Assembly (NCBI RefSeq): GCF_002078605.1
Contig: NZ_MSJR01000002.1
Location: 186,001-250,000 of the forward strand
Length of the DNA: 64,000 nt
Reading direction: 5' to 3'
DNA from: Salegentibacter sediminis
GTDB lineage: Bacteria > Bacteroidota > Bacteroidia > Flavobacteriales > Flavobacteriaceae
The position numbers and the translations under genes are program-made. Numbering within the stretch: position 1 is the stretch's first letter; every line of letters starts with the position of its first letter. Below the pieces are notes generated by a model, which worked only from the letters and a program-made list of their open reading frames with translations, did not search any database and had not been told where the DNA came from. Below, in pieces: positions 50,698 through 59,401 of this stretch.

Positions 50698-50717
50698 ACC
50701 CCGATTTTCATCGGGGT
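50698..50717. repeat. Perfect hairpin ACCCCGAT/ATCGGGGT
   Basis: 8-bp perfect stem with a 4-base loop, and the same leader (AACAATATAAGA) as the unit at 50650. TTAATT follows, too weak a tail for a strong terminator of argH but possibly contributing. Confidence 0.6.
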
Positions 50718-50729
50718 TAATTCAACTAA

Positions 50730-50765
50730 GACCTGGTGGAAATTTATTTAAATTCCCATCAGGTC
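50730..50765. repeat. Long hairpin GACCTGGTGGAAATTT / AAATTCCCATCAGGTC
   Basis: The 16-base arms (50730-50745 and 50750-50765) pair with two mismatches and a 4-base loop. It lies between the argH-side hairpins and the leuB terminator, so this 226-base convergent gap holds four hairpins in a row. Confidence 0.65.
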
Positions 50766-50775
50766 AAGTTTCATT

Positions 50776-50813
50776 AAAAAACCCTCCGCAAAACCACACG
50801 AAATGCGAAGGGT
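50776..50813 (-). terminator. Terminator of the leu operon
   Basis: ACCCTCCGCA (50781-50790) pairs with TGCGAAGGGT (50804-50813) with one mismatch. On the minus strand the stem is followed by TTTTT (complement of 50776-50780). It lies 28 bases after the leuB stop. Confidence 0.85.
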
Positions 50814-50840
50814 TCAAAACATAATTGAAGAAAAATAATC

Positions 50841-51956
50841 TTAAATAATAGTCATTTGCCCAAGGTTTAGGTTCTCGTTGTTGATACTAATATTATCAAC
50901 TTCACTGATAAGTCCCTCAAGGAAATCACCCACTTTTTCTGTGGTATAATGGTTATCTTTGTTAATGTCTATAGTACAAACATTTAGTTTGATACTAAGT
51001 TCCACCGCCTTTTTTACTGCCTCAGCTTCATCTACCAAACCGAAATGTTCTAAAAGCATTGCAGCCGATAAAATGGAGGCAACAGGGTTTGCAATTCCTT
51101 TACCGGTTGCCTGCGGATAGGAACCGTGAATAGGTTCAAACATTGCGTTTTCTTTTCCTACAGATGCCGATGCCAATAACCCGATACTACCGCCAATTAC
51201 ACTAGCTTCATCTGAAAGAATATCGCCAAACATATTTTCGGTAAGAATTACATCAAATTGAGTTGGGTTAAGAATCATTTGCATTGCTGCGTTGTCTACA
51301 AAAAGGAAGTCCAAGGCTACATCTGGATATTCTTCCCCAATTTTAGTCACTGTTTTTCGCCATAACCTTGAAGTTTCTAATACATTGGCTTTATCTACCA
51401 GCGTTAATTTTTTAGAACGTTGTTGTGCAGCTTTAAAGGCCAGGTGTGCCATTCTGGAAATTTCTTCGACAGAATAGGTGCAAACATCGGTGGCGCTTTG
51501 GCCGTCTTCAGCCGTAAACTTATCGCCAAAATATATCCCGCCGGTAAGTTCCCGGTAAATAACCATATCTGCCCCGGCAATGCGATCGGCCTTTAATGGC
51601 GATTGTTCAATAAGTTTATCATAAGCTTTTACGGGTCTAATATTGGCAAAAAGCCCAAGGCCTTTTCTTAGCTGTAAAAGTCCCTGTTCGGGTCTAACTT
51701 TTGCATCTGGATCATTGTCATATTTTGGATGTCCTATAGCCCCAAATAACACAGCATCAGATTTCTTGCACAATTCCAGCGTAGCTTCAGGTAACGGATT
51801 GTTCAGCAAATCAATTGCTGCCGCACCTACCAAGGCGTCTTCAAACTGAAAGTGGTGATCAAAACGATCTGCTACAGCTTTCAAAACTTTAACTGATTGC
51901 TGTGTGATTTCAGGACCTATCCCGTCTCCGGGCAAGACTGCTATTTTTAATTTCAT
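50841..51956 (-). CDS. leuB: 3-isopropylmalate dehydrogenase
   Basis: 371 aa. Oxidative decarboxylation of 3-isopropylmalate with NAD. The N-terminal IAVLPGDGIGPEITQQSVKVL (4-24), substrate Arg region IRPVKAYDKL and DMVIYRELTGGIYFG, metal-binding NMFGDILSDEASVIGGSIGLLASAS and NAD loop EPIHGSYPQATGKGIANP are all present. The 15-residue C-terminal tail (DNISINNENLNLGQMTII) looks extra. It is last in leuA-C-D-B and is separated from leuD by 150 bases that contain a palindromic repeat. Confidence 0.95.
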   Translation of the reverse strand: MKLKIAVLPGDGIGPEITQQSVKVLKAVADRFDHHFQFEDALVGAAAIDLLNNPLPEATLELCKKSDAVLFGAIGHPKYDNDPDAKVRPEQGLLQLRKGLGLFANIRPVKAYDKLIEQSPLKADRIAGADMVIYRELTGGIYFGDKFTAEDGQSATDVCTYSVEEISRMAHLAFKAAQQRSKKLTLVDKANVLETSRLWRKTVTKIGEEYPDVALDFLFVDNAAMQMILNPTQFDVILTENMFGDILSDEASVIGGSIGLLASASVGKENAMFEPIHGSYPQATGKGIANPVASILSAAMLLEHFGLVDEAEAVKKAVELSIKLNVCTIDINKDNHYTTEKVGDFLEGLISEVDNISINNENLNLGQMTII

Positions 51957-52011
51957 TTTTCTTCTTCTTTATGTGTGGTTATTTTTTAATACTTCTAAAA
52001 GCTTTTGATTG

Positions 52012-52087
52012 TGTCATCCTGAATTTATTTCAGGATCTAAGTTCTTTTGGTTGTTTTATCATGTTTGAAGCTGAAACAAGTTCAGCT
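52012..52087. repeat. Palindromic repeat B in the leu operon
   Basis: TGTCATCCTGAATTTATTTC opens with a perfect hairpin ATCCTGAA/TTCAGGAT (52016-52023, 52029-52036). The right part has AGCTGAA/TTCAGCT (52069-52075, 52081-52087) then CGACGA. This 'gtcatcctgaa...' motif is of a kind widely dispersed in Bacteroidota. It sits between leuD and leuB on transcribed DNA. Confidence 0.65.
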
Positions 52088-52106
52088 CGACGAAAACGAT
52101 TATAAA

Positions 52107-52721
52107 CTACAAGGGTGTGGTCGCTTGCAGGTTTTGTGATCTTTTCTGTTCATATTCTTTTATCGCATCCAGTTTACTTACCAGAAAATCTATATCATCA
52201 AAACCATTGAGCATACAGGTTTTCTTGTACGGATCTATTTCAAAGCTTTCTGAAATATTTTTCTTCGGAATACTAATTTTCTGAGCTTCCAGATCTACCT
52301 TAATTTCTATGGAAGTATCTTTGGTGATTTCAACAAAAAGCTGCTCCAAAAACTTGGGACTTACCTGAACCGGAAGCAGACCATTATTAAGAGCATTTCC
52401 TTTGAAGATATCGGCAAAATAACTGGAAACAACTACTTTGAATCCGTATGCTTTAATTGCCCAGGCCGCGTGTTCCCGGCTGGATCCGCAACCAAAATTA
52501 TCTCCTGCTACTAAAATAGATCCTTTATATTCCGGTTTGTTTAAAACAAATTCGGGATGTGGTTCGTCGTTATTATCAAAACGCCAATCCCGAAACAGGT
52601 TTTCTCCAAATCCCGCTTTATCGGTTGCTTTTAGAAATCTTGCAGGAATTATCTGGTCGGTATCTACGTTTTCTATTTCTAAAGGAACCGCTGTATCGGT
52701 TAAAGTGATAAACTTTTCCAT
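52107..52721 (-). CDS. leuD: 3-isopropylmalate dehydratase, small subunit
   Basis: 204 aa. Swivelling domain of isopropylmalate isomerase. [14 protein letters not shown] (about 18-31), [40 protein letters not shown] (about 70-109) with the conserved GCGSSREHA loop, and GLLPVQVS. Its ATG directly abuts the leuC stop (no gap), so the subunits are made together. The length is normal for the E. coli-type small subunit (about 200). Confidence 0.95.
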   Translation of the reverse strand: MEKFITLTDTAVPLEIENVDTDQIIPARFLKATDKAGFGENLFRDWRFDNNDEPHPEFVLNKPEYKGSILVAGDNFGCGSSREHAAWAIKAYGFKVVVSSYFADIFKGNALNNGLLPVQVSPKFLEQLFVEITKDTSIEIKVDLEAQKISIPKKNISESFEIDPYKKTCMLNGFDDIDFLVSKLDAIKEYEQKRSQNLQATTPL

Positions 52722-54104
52722 TTAATTTAAGTGTTTTGTAAAGTCGGTTAATTTTCCTGAAACAGCTGTGGCCGCTGCAGTTAACGGACTTGCTAATATT
52801 GTTCTGGAACCCTGTCCCTGTCTTCCTTCAAAATTTCGGTTACTGGTAGAAACACAGTATTCTCCGGTAGGAATTTTATCGTCGTTCATCGCTAAACACG
52901 CGGAACATCCCGGTTGTCTAAGCGTGAAACCGGCATTTTCGAATACTTCGCGAAGGCCTTCTGCTTCAATTTGTGCGGCCACCTGGCGTGAACCCGGTAC
53001 AATTAAGGCATTTACATTTTTCGCTTTTTGTTTACCTTTTATATAAGCTGCTGCCTGTCTAAAATCCTCGATTCTTGAGTTAGTACAGCTTCCGATGAAA
53101 ATCCAATTAATAGGTTTTTCCAATAAAGATTCTCCGGGCTTAAAGCCCATATAAGCCAAAGCTTTAGCGTCGCTTTTTCCACCTTCCATGGGGATTGCAC
53201 CTGTGATTTTAATTCCCATCCCCGGATTTGTTCCGTAAGTGATCATCGGTTCAATATCTTCGGCATCGAATGAATATTCCTGATCAAATTCAGCGTCTTC
53301 ATCGGTTTTTAGAGTTTCCCAGTAAGCTTTTGCCGATTCAAATTCTTCACCTTTCGGTGCGAATTCTTTGCCCTTTACATATTCAAACGTCGTTTCATCT
53401 GGAGCTATAAGTCCTCCACGAGCACCCATTTCAATGCTCATATTACAAACCGTCATGCGGCCTTCCATAGACATTTCTTCGAATACATTTCCGGCATATT
53501 CGCAGAAGTATCCTGTTCCAGAATTAGTTCCCAGTTTGCTTATGATATAAAGAATCACATCTTTTGGTAAAACCCCTTTTTTAGGTTTTCCATTTACGTT
53601 TACACGCAATTTTTTAGGTTTTTGAACCAAAACACACTGGCTGGCAAAAACCTGAGAAACCTGGCTGGTGCCAATTCCAAAAGCAATAGTGCCAAATGCT
53701 CCGTGAGTAGAGGTATGGCTGTCACCACAAACCATTGTCATTCCCGGTTGGGTAATCCCAAGTTCAGGTGCCATTACATGAACAATCCCATTATAAGGAT
53801 GGCCAAGACCGTAAAGCGTAATATTATTTTCTTCGCAATTTTGGGTTAATTCCTTAAGTTGCTTTCTGGACAATAAATCTTTAACCGGTAAATGTTGATT
53901 TTCAGTGGGTGTATTATGGTCGGCCGTAGCAACAATCTGATCTGGTCGGAAGACCGAAATGTCACGTTCCTTTAGCTCGTTAAAGGCCTGCGGACTCGTG
54001 ACTTCGTGAATTAGGTGTTTATCGATATATAAAATATCGGGCCCATAGGGTATAGATTCTACCACGTGAGCGTCCCAAATTTTATCGAATAAAGTTTTCT
54101 TCAT
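52722..54104 (-). CDS. leuC: 3-isopropylmalate dehydratase, large subunit
   Basis: 460 aa, aconitase family with a 4Fe-4S cluster. [12 protein letters not shown] at the start, [27 protein letters not shown] (about 129-155), cluster Cys residues in [12 protein letters not shown] (near 344) and [10 protein letters not shown] (near 405), and [14 protein letters not shown] at the end. Interconverts 2- and 3-isopropylmalate with LeuD. It follows leuA by 81 bases on the minus strand. Confidence 0.95.
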   Translation of the reverse strand: MKKTLFDKIWDAHVVESIPYGPDILYIDKHLIHEVTSPQAFNELKERDISVFRPDQIVATADHNTPTENQHLPVKDLLSRKQLKELTQNCEENNITLYGLGHPYNGIVHVMAPELGITQPGMTMVCGDSHTSTHGAFGTIAFGIGTSQVSQVFASQCVLVQKPKKLRVNVNGKPKKGVLPKDVILYIISKLGTNSGTGYFCEYAGNVFEEMSMEGRMTVCNMSIEMGARGGLIAPDETTFEYVKGKEFAPKGEEFESAKAYWETLKTDEDAEFDQEYSFDAEDIEPMITYGTNPGMGIKITGAIPMEGGKSDAKALAYMGFKPGESLLEKPINWIFIGSCTNSRIEDFRQAAAYIKGKQKAKNVNALIVPGSRQVAAQIEAEGLREVFENAGFTLRQPGCSACLAMNDDKIPTGEYCVSTSNRNFEGRQGQGSRTILASPLTAAATAVSGKLTDFTKHLN

Positions 54105-54185
54105 TTGTTTATAAATTCAATCCCATCCCGGGAATTCATCACAGGTTTATAATTTTTTCCTGTGCTGCCATTTTTGCGTCCGCAT

Positions 54186-55358
54186 CTAGGCGATCGCTCT
54201 TATTCTTCTTTCTGAAATTTGCATAATCTCGTGGATATCATGGTCTTCAACACATCTTCGCGCATCAGCATAATTCAAGAATTCTGCATAAACTTCATCT
54301 AATTGAAGTTTAGTTAAATTATATCCCATTTTTTTGGCTTTATGTGCCAAAGCTGCTCTTCCGCTTCTTGCAGTTAAAACAATAGCCGATTCGGTAACTC
54401 CAACTTCGGCAGGATCAATAATTTCGTAGGTTTCACGATTTTTGATCACTCCGTCCTGATGAATTCCAGAGCTATGTGCAAAGGCGTTAGCGCCTACAAT
54501 GGCTTTATTTGGTTGAACAAACATTCCCATTTCTTTTGAAACCATACAACTGGTATCAAAAAGGAACTTAGGATCTATTAAAGTATTTAAATTCAAATTC
54601 GGATGTTGTCTCAAGATCATAACAACCTCTTCTAAAGCCGTATTTCCTGCACGCTCACCAATACCGTTAATGGTACATTCTATCTGGCGGGCACCGTTCA
54701 TCACTCCCGCGATGGCATTTGCCGTAGCAAGACCCAGATCGTTATGGCAGTGACAGGAAATTCTAACCTTATCAATGTCTTTTACATTATCTTTTAAGTA
54801 CTTTATTTTTCTTCCATATTCTTCAGGAAGACAATATCCTGTAGTATCAGGAATATTTAATACCGTGGCTCCGGCTTTAATCATCTCGGTACAGACACGA
54901 GCTAAAAATTCGTTATCTGTTCTCCCCGCATCTTCAGCATAAAATTCAACATCATCTACAAAATTCTTGGCGTGTTTTACCGCGGCAACACCACGCATAA
55001 TAATTTCTTCTCTTGTAGAATTGAATTTATATTTAATATGAGAATCTGAAGTGCCAATCCCGGTATGAATTCGTGGCTTTTTGGCATATTTTAGAGCTTC
55101 AGCAGCCACTTCGATATCTTTTTTAACAGCACGGGTGAGTCCACAAACGGCGGCGTTCTTAGCCAATTTTGAGATTTCGTAAACCGATTGAAAATCGCCG
55201 GGACTGGAAACAGGAAAACCTGCTTCAATAACATCTACTCCCAGCTCATCAAGGCGCGCAGCTATTTTTAGTTTTTGGGCTGTATTCAATTTACAACCTG
55301 GAACCTGCTCTCCGTCTCGTAACGTCGTGTCAAAAATTTCTACCTTTTCTGTGCTCAT
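54186..55358 (-). CDS. leuA: 2-isopropylmalate synthase, short form
   Basis: 390 aa. Condenses 2-oxoisovalerate with acetyl-CoA, the first leucine step. [16 protein letters not shown] (8-23) gives the catalytic Arg/Asp, [16 protein letters not shown] (about 203-218) the metal His pair, and [14 protein letters not shown] the Gly-rich loop; [13 protein letters not shown] lies in the communication region. At 390 aa it lacks the about 130-residue C-terminal leucine-binding domain of the 510-aa enzymes, so feedback control by leucine through that domain is not expected. Homocitrate or citramalate synthase are relatives, but the leuCDB operon settles the role. Confidence 0.92.
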   Translation of the reverse strand: MSTEKVEIFDTTLRDGEQVPGCKLNTAQKLKIAARLDELGVDVIEAGFPVSSPGDFQSVYEISKLAKNAAVCGLTRAVKKDIEVAAEALKYAKKPRIHTGIGTSDSHIKYKFNSTREEIIMRGVAAVKHAKNFVDDVEFYAEDAGRTDNEFLARVCTEMIKAGATVLNIPDTTGYCLPEEYGRKIKYLKDNVKDIDKVRISCHCHNDLGLATANAIAGVMNGARQIECTINGIGERAGNTALEEVVMILRQHPNLNLNTLIDPKFLFDTSCMVSKEMGMFVQPNKAIVGANAFAHSSGIHQDGVIKNRETYEIIDPAEVGVTESAIVLTARSGRAALAHKAKKMGYNLTKLQLDEVYAEFLNYADARRCVEDHDIHEIMQISERRIRAIA

Positions 55359-55487
55359 AAGAGATTTATTTTGCTTTATCTTTAACTAAAGTATAGTTTT
55401 AGCCTGGCCTTAATTCTGTTTTCAGAACGAGTATTACGATAATAAAAACTAAATATAAGTCGTAATTATGCTGATTTACAGTTACTT

Positions 55488-55495
55488 ACAAACCT
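55488..55495 (-). promoter_or_regulatory. Candidate -7 element for the leu operon
   Basis: On the minus strand TAGGTTTG (55495-55488) matches TAnnTTTG exactly, about 130 bases before leuA. No TTTG is seen at the right upstream distance. The leader between contains a weak TTCTG/CAGAA hairpin but no obvious leucine leader peptide. Confidence 0.4.
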
Positions 55496-55505
55496 ACTTG
55501 TTACA

Positions 55506-57050
55506 ATGACTAATGAATTGAATGACAACCTGTTTTCGCTTATAAAGTCTCTTTCGCCCTCTGAGAAGCGACAATTTTCTTTATATGTGGGGAGAATTGG
55601 AGTGAACACCGACAGTAAATTCCTGAATTTATTTAAGGTGATGACCAAGCTGAAAAAGTATGATGAGAAGGAGATATTACAGAAAACCAGGATTAGTAAG
55701 CAACAGCTTTCAAATGTAAAGGCACATTTATACAAGCAGATATTGGTGAGTTTAAGGCTCAATCCTGCAAATCAAACGGTACCGGTGCAAATTAGGGAAC
55801 AACTGGATTTTGCATATATTCTTTACCGAAAAGGTTTATACAATCAGGCCCTTAAACTGCTTGATAAAACCAAAACAACCGCCTTGCACTACGAGGAGAA
55901 AAGTCTGGCTTATGAAATTCTTGAGTTGGAAAAGATCATAGAATCTCAGTATATCACCCGAAGTATTCGAAACCGTGCTGAGTTATTGATCCAACAAACC
56001 GAAGAGCTAAGTGCACGAACACAATTAAACGCCAAATTATCAAACCTTTCCTTACAGCTATACGGGATTTTTCTAAAAATGGGTTATGCCAGGACCCAGG
56101 AGGAGGCAGCCACCATCAGGAGTTATTTTTACGACAATATTCCCGACTATAATTTTAAGGAGCTGGGTTTTCATGAAAAACTCTGGCTTTATAAAGCACA
56201 TTTATGGTTTAGTTTCATCACACAGGACTTTTTAGCCTGTTACCGCTATTCCATGAAATGGATAGATCTTTTTAATGAGTATCCGCATTTGGTTTCCTTG
56301 CATCCTGTTTCTTATTTAAAGGGCAATCATTACTTACTGGAGTCACTTTTTTATTTGAATCATGTGAAGTTGTTTGAAAAGGTGTTGAAGAAAATGGAGG
56401 CCACCCTTAAAGACCCTAAAATACCCGATGATGATAATATAAAAGCCCTTTCGTTTCTTTACCTGTATTCCAATAAATTAAACCTTCGCTTTATGAAGGG
56501 GGAGTTTGCCAATGGCGAAGAGCTGGTGGAGAAATTACAGAAGAAAATAAAAAAATATAAAGGTCGAATAGACGAACACCATATAATGGTTTTCTATTAT
56601 AAGATTGCCTGTTTATATTTTGGTAATGGGGATAACAGGAAATGTATCATATTTCTTAAAAAGATAATCGATAATAAATCCCTGGAGATGCGGGAAGATT
56701 TGATGTGTTTTTCCAGAATTCTAAACCTCGTGGCCCATTACGAAGCCGGGATGGACTATCATCTGGAAAGTTTAATCAAATCCACTTATAAGTTCCTAAT
56801 TAAGATGAATGATTTGCACGAGGTTCAGAAGGAAATGATCCGTTTTTTGAGAAATTTACCAGATGTTTCTCCTTTGGATATCAAAGATGAATTTCGCAAA
56901 CTTCACACTACTCTAAAAAAATATGAGGACCACCCATACGAACGTAGATCATTTTTATACCTGGATATTTTATCCTGGCTGGAAAGTAAAATAAATAATA
57001 AACCTGTTGCCCAGGTAATCTCCACTAAATTATCTAAGATGAGCAGGTAG
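55506..57050 (+). CDS. Large alpha-helical (TPR-like) protein of unknown function
   Basis: 514 aa, no signal peptide or membrane segment. It starts with a Ser/Lys-rich stretch LIKSLSPSEKRQFSLYVGRIG (about 11-31), followed by a region like a small helical DNA- or protein-binding domain (LFKVMTKLKKYDEKEILQKT, ISKQQLSNVKAHLYKQIL), then repeated helix pairs (RKGLYNQALKLLDKT, YKIACLYFGNGDNRKCIIFLKKII) that look like degenerate TPRs. I recall similar uncharacterised proteins in Bacteroidota but no function. Divergent from leuA with 147 bases between. A role as a scaffold is possible, but nothing proves it. Confidence 0.82.
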   Translation: MTNELNDNLFSLIKSLSPSEKRQFSLYVGRIGVNTDSKFLNLFKVMTKLKKYDEKEILQKTRISKQQLSNVKAHLYKQILVSLRLNPANQTVPVQIREQLDFAYILYRKGLYNQALKLLDKTKTTALHYEEKSLAYEILELEKIIESQYITRSIRNRAELLIQQTEELSARTQLNAKLSNLSLQLYGIFLKMGYARTQEEAATIRSYFYDNIPDYNFKELGFHEKLWLYKAHLWFSFITQDFLACYRYSMKWIDLFNEYPHLVSLHPVSYLKGNHYLLESLFYLNHVKLFEKVLKKMEATLKDPKIPDDDNIKALSFLYLYSNKLNLRFMKGEFANGEELVEKLQKKIKKYKGRIDEHHIMVFYYKIACLYFGNGDNRKCIIFLKKIIDNKSLEMREDLMCFSRILNLVAHYEAGMDYHLESLIKSTYKFLIKMNDLHEVQKEMIRFLRNLPDVSPLDIKDEFRKLHTTLKKYEDHPYERRSFLYLDILSWLESKINNKPVAQVISTKLSKMSR

Positions 57051-57322
57051 TTATTTTTGAAGAAAAATAGACAAAATATATCTCCAAGGGCACTAAAATA
57101 CCGTTTTTAGGTCTCCACTTCGGAAAAGACAACTTCTGCTTTCTACCTAAGGGGAAAATTTCCCACTATTATAATTTCTGATAGATTGCCTTCAGGATTT
57201 ATTTTTCCGTTGGAAAAGAGAAGACGGTATTAAAATATCCAGTCTTGTTTTCTGAAGAGTAAGCGGAAATTGAAATTATTATAAAAAATAAAAAGAGTAT
57301 AAAGATTTATTCAAGGATTGTT

Positions 57323-58027
57323 TTAGATAACACAGTTATTCCATAACACTTTATCTGGAGGCGGCGCAATCAAATGAATTTCCTCTTTTTTTACCGGATG
57401 TATGAACTTGAGTTCCCGGGCATGCAGGTGTATACTTGCATCTTTGTTGCTGCGATCAAAACCATATTTTAGATCTCCTTTTATGGGACAACCAATGGCA
57501 GATAACTGACTGCGTATTTGATGATGCCGGCCTGTGTGTAAATCTACTTCCAGCAGGTAATAATTATTAAGTTTTTTGAGAACCCGGTATTCCAGGACAG
57601 CTCTTTTGCTGTCTGGAACCTCTTTAATGTGAGCGTAGGATTTATTTTGTTTCGGATTTCTTTTGAGAAAATGGGTGAGGGTGGCGGCCTGTTTTGGTGG
57701 GGCATTTTTCACAATCGCCCAATAAGTTTTCTCAGCTTCTTTTTGCTGAAAAAGTTTGTTAAGTCTGGGCAGCGCTTTGGAGGTCTTGGCGAAAACTACG
57801 ATTCCACTGGTAGGACGGTCCAGCCTGTGCACCACACCCAGATATACATTTCCGGGTTTGTTGTGTTTTTCCTTGAGATAGGATTTCACCACCTCGCTAA
57901 GGGGTTTATCGCCTGTTTTGTCACCCTGCACTATATCCCCCGGACGCTTATTCACCACAATAATGTGATTGTCTTCGTAAAGTACCTGAAGATTGGTTTT
58001 ATTTGAAATGATCTTTTCCAAGTGCAA
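57323..58027 (-). CDS. RluA-family RNA pseudouridine synthase
   Basis: 234 aa. Converts uridine to pseudouridine in rRNA or tRNA. It begins close to the catalytic domain (LQVLYEDNHIIVVNKRPGDIVQ), with no S4 domain. The signature GVVHRLDRPTSGIVVFAKT (65-83) carries catalytic D70; LEVDLHTGRHHQIRSQLSAIGCPIKGDLKYG (near 168-198) is the second conserved block. The lack of S4 and size are like RluA/TruC-type enzymes; the target base is unknown. It is 26 bases downstream of panB on the same strand, so probably cotranscribed. Confidence 0.92.
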   Translation of the reverse strand: MHLEKIISNKTNLQVLYEDNHIIVVNKRPGDIVQGDKTGDKPLSEVVKSYLKEKHNKPGNVYLGVVHRLDRPTSGIVVFAKTSKALPRLNKLFQQKEAEKTYWAIVKNAPPKQAATLTHFLKRNPKQNKSYAHIKEVPDSKRAVLEYRVLKKLNNYYLLEVDLHTGRHHQIRSQLSAIGCPIKGDLKYGFDRSNKDASIHLHARELKFIHPVKKEEIHLIAPPPDKVLWNNCVI

Positions 58028-58053
58028 AATTTATCTAAACTGCCCACCGCGCA

Positions 58054-58872
58054 TTAATACTGTTCCTGGTCTGACGGAAAATCCTTACTTTTCACATCGT
58101 CCCTGAAATTCTCAAAAGCTTTAGTCATTTCCAAATGCAGATCGGCATAGCGCCTTAAGAATCGTGGATTGAATTCATGAGTCATTCCCAACATATCATG
58201 AACTACTAAAACCTGACCGTCAACGCCATTTCCAGCACCAATTCCAATAACGGGAATGTTGATGCTTTCAGCTACTTCCCTGGCCAGTTTAGCAGGAACC
58301 TTTTCCAATACAATGGCAAAACAGCCAATTTTTTCAAGCAGTTTGGCATCAGATTTAAGTTTTTCGGCTTCAGCTTCTTCCTTCGCTCGCACGGTATAAG
58401 TTCCAAATTTATAAATAGACTGAGGGGTGAGCCCTAAATGACCCATCACCGGAATTCCGGCGTGAAGAATTCGTTTTAAGGATTCTTTAATCTCCTTTCC
58501 ACCTTCAAGTTTAACGGCGTGAGCCCCACTTTCTTTCATAATCCTAATGGCGGAACGCAAAGCCTCTTTGGGGTCACTCTGGTAACTTCCGAAGGGAAGA
58601 TCTACTACTACCAGGGCGCGATGAATAGCTCTGATAACACTTTGAGCGTGATAGATCATCTGATCTAAAGTAATAGGAAGCGTAGTTTCGTGCCCGGCCA
58701 TTACGTTACTGGCCGAATCGCCCACCAGGATGACATCTATCCCGGCGCCATCTACGATTTTTGCCATAGAATAATCGTAGGCGGTGAGCATTGCGATCTT
58801 CTCACCATTTTGTTTCATATCTACCAGAGACTTGGTGGTTACCCTTTTATATTCCTTTTTTGCAACAGACAT
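58054..58872 (-). CDS. panB: 3-methyl-2-oxobutanoate hydroxymethyltransferase
   Basis: 272 aa. First step of pantothenate synthesis: adds a hydroxymethyl group from methylene-THF to 2-oxoisovalerate, the valine precursor also made by the ilv operon in this window. [43 protein letters not shown] (about 27-69) holds metal Asp and the GDS loop; [18 protein letters not shown] and [11 protein letters not shown] follow, then catalytic Glu in [10 protein letters not shown] and [15 protein letters not shown] normal-length protein. panC or panD are not nearby. Confidence 0.95.
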   Translation of the reverse strand: MSVAKKEYKRVTTKSLVDMKQNGEKIAMLTAYDYSMAKIVDGAGIDVILVGDSASNVMAGHETTLPITLDQMIYHAQSVIRAIHRALVVVDLPFGSYQSDPKEALRSAIRIMKESGAHAVKLEGGKEIKESLKRILHAGIPVMGHLGLTPQSIYKFGTYTVRAKEEAEAEKLKSDAKLLEKIGCFAIVLEKVPAKLAREVAESINIPVIGIGAGNGVDGQVLVVHDMLGMTHEFNPRFLRRYADLHLEMTKAFENFRDDVKSKDFPSDQEQY

Positions 58873-58883
58873 CTATCGAATTT

Positions 58884-58891
58884 TAAATTTG
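58884..58891 (+). promoter_or_regulatory. Candidate -7 element for the small secreted protein gene
   Basis: TAAATTTG matches TAnnTTTG exactly and lies 46 bases before the ATG at 58937, in the divergent gap with panB. No -33 element is clear. Confidence 0.4.
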
Positions 58892-58936
58892 AGTAAAAGT
58901 AGTAAATTAGACCGCATCAATCAAAAATCAAGCTTT

Positions 58937-59401
58937 ATGAAATCTCTTATTACCTTTTCTTTGCTTTTGTTTGTGACAATAAGTTTTTCGCAAACACTAA
59001 CCCAGGAGGAAATGGCTAAAAAAACGGTTGTTGGTTTTTTTGAGGCATTTCATAAGCAAGACACTGTAAAACTAAGAAGTTTTGCCCATCAGAATATTGT
59101 TTTACAAAGTATATCGGTTTCTGCAGAAAATGAAACCAAACTCACAACCGATTCCTATTCTAAATTTCTACAAGGAATAGCCTCAATTCCTGATACCACG
59201 AAATTCGAAGAGGTGCTTCATAGTTTTGAGATTTCGGTGCACGGAAAAATGGCTAATGTTTCCACACCATATTCATTTTATTTAAATGGAGAAATCAGCC
59301 ATTGTGGGGTGAATTCTTTCCAACTCCTGAAGCAAGACGGGCAGTGGAAGATCATTTACCTGGTAGATACCCGAGAGAAAACGGGTTGCCATAAAGATTA
59401 A
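58937..59401 (+). CDS. Secreted NTF2-like (SnoaL-type) small protein
   Basis: 154 aa from ATG 58937, chosen because it starts a good signal peptide (KSLITFSLLLFVTISFSQ, cleavage near 18); the frame continues open upstream into panB antisense, which is not coding. After cleavage, MAKKTVVGFFEAFHKQDTVKLRSFAHQNIVLQSIS fits the helix-hairpin start of nuclear-transport-factor-2-like domains, and NSFQLLKQDGQWKIIYLVDTREKTGC the closing strands. No catalytic residues can be named. Periplasmic or secreted. Its end overlaps the convergent FGE-like gene by four bases. Confidence 0.78.
   Translation: MKSLITFSLLLFVTISFSQTLTQEEMAKKTVVGFFEAFHKQDTVKLRSFAHQNIVLQSISVSAENETKLTTDSYSKFLQGIASIPDTTKFEEVLHSFEISVHGKMANVSTPYSFYLNGEISHCGVNSFQLLKQDGQWKIIYLVDTREKTGCHKD

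Noticed and set aside
50650-50717. Possible CRISPR-like repeat pair
   Set aside because: Only two short, unequal hairpin units with no constant-length spacer and no cas genes.
58784-58936. Upstream extension of the small secreted NTF2-like protein
   Set aside because: It is antisense to panB and would bury the signal peptide at residue 52.
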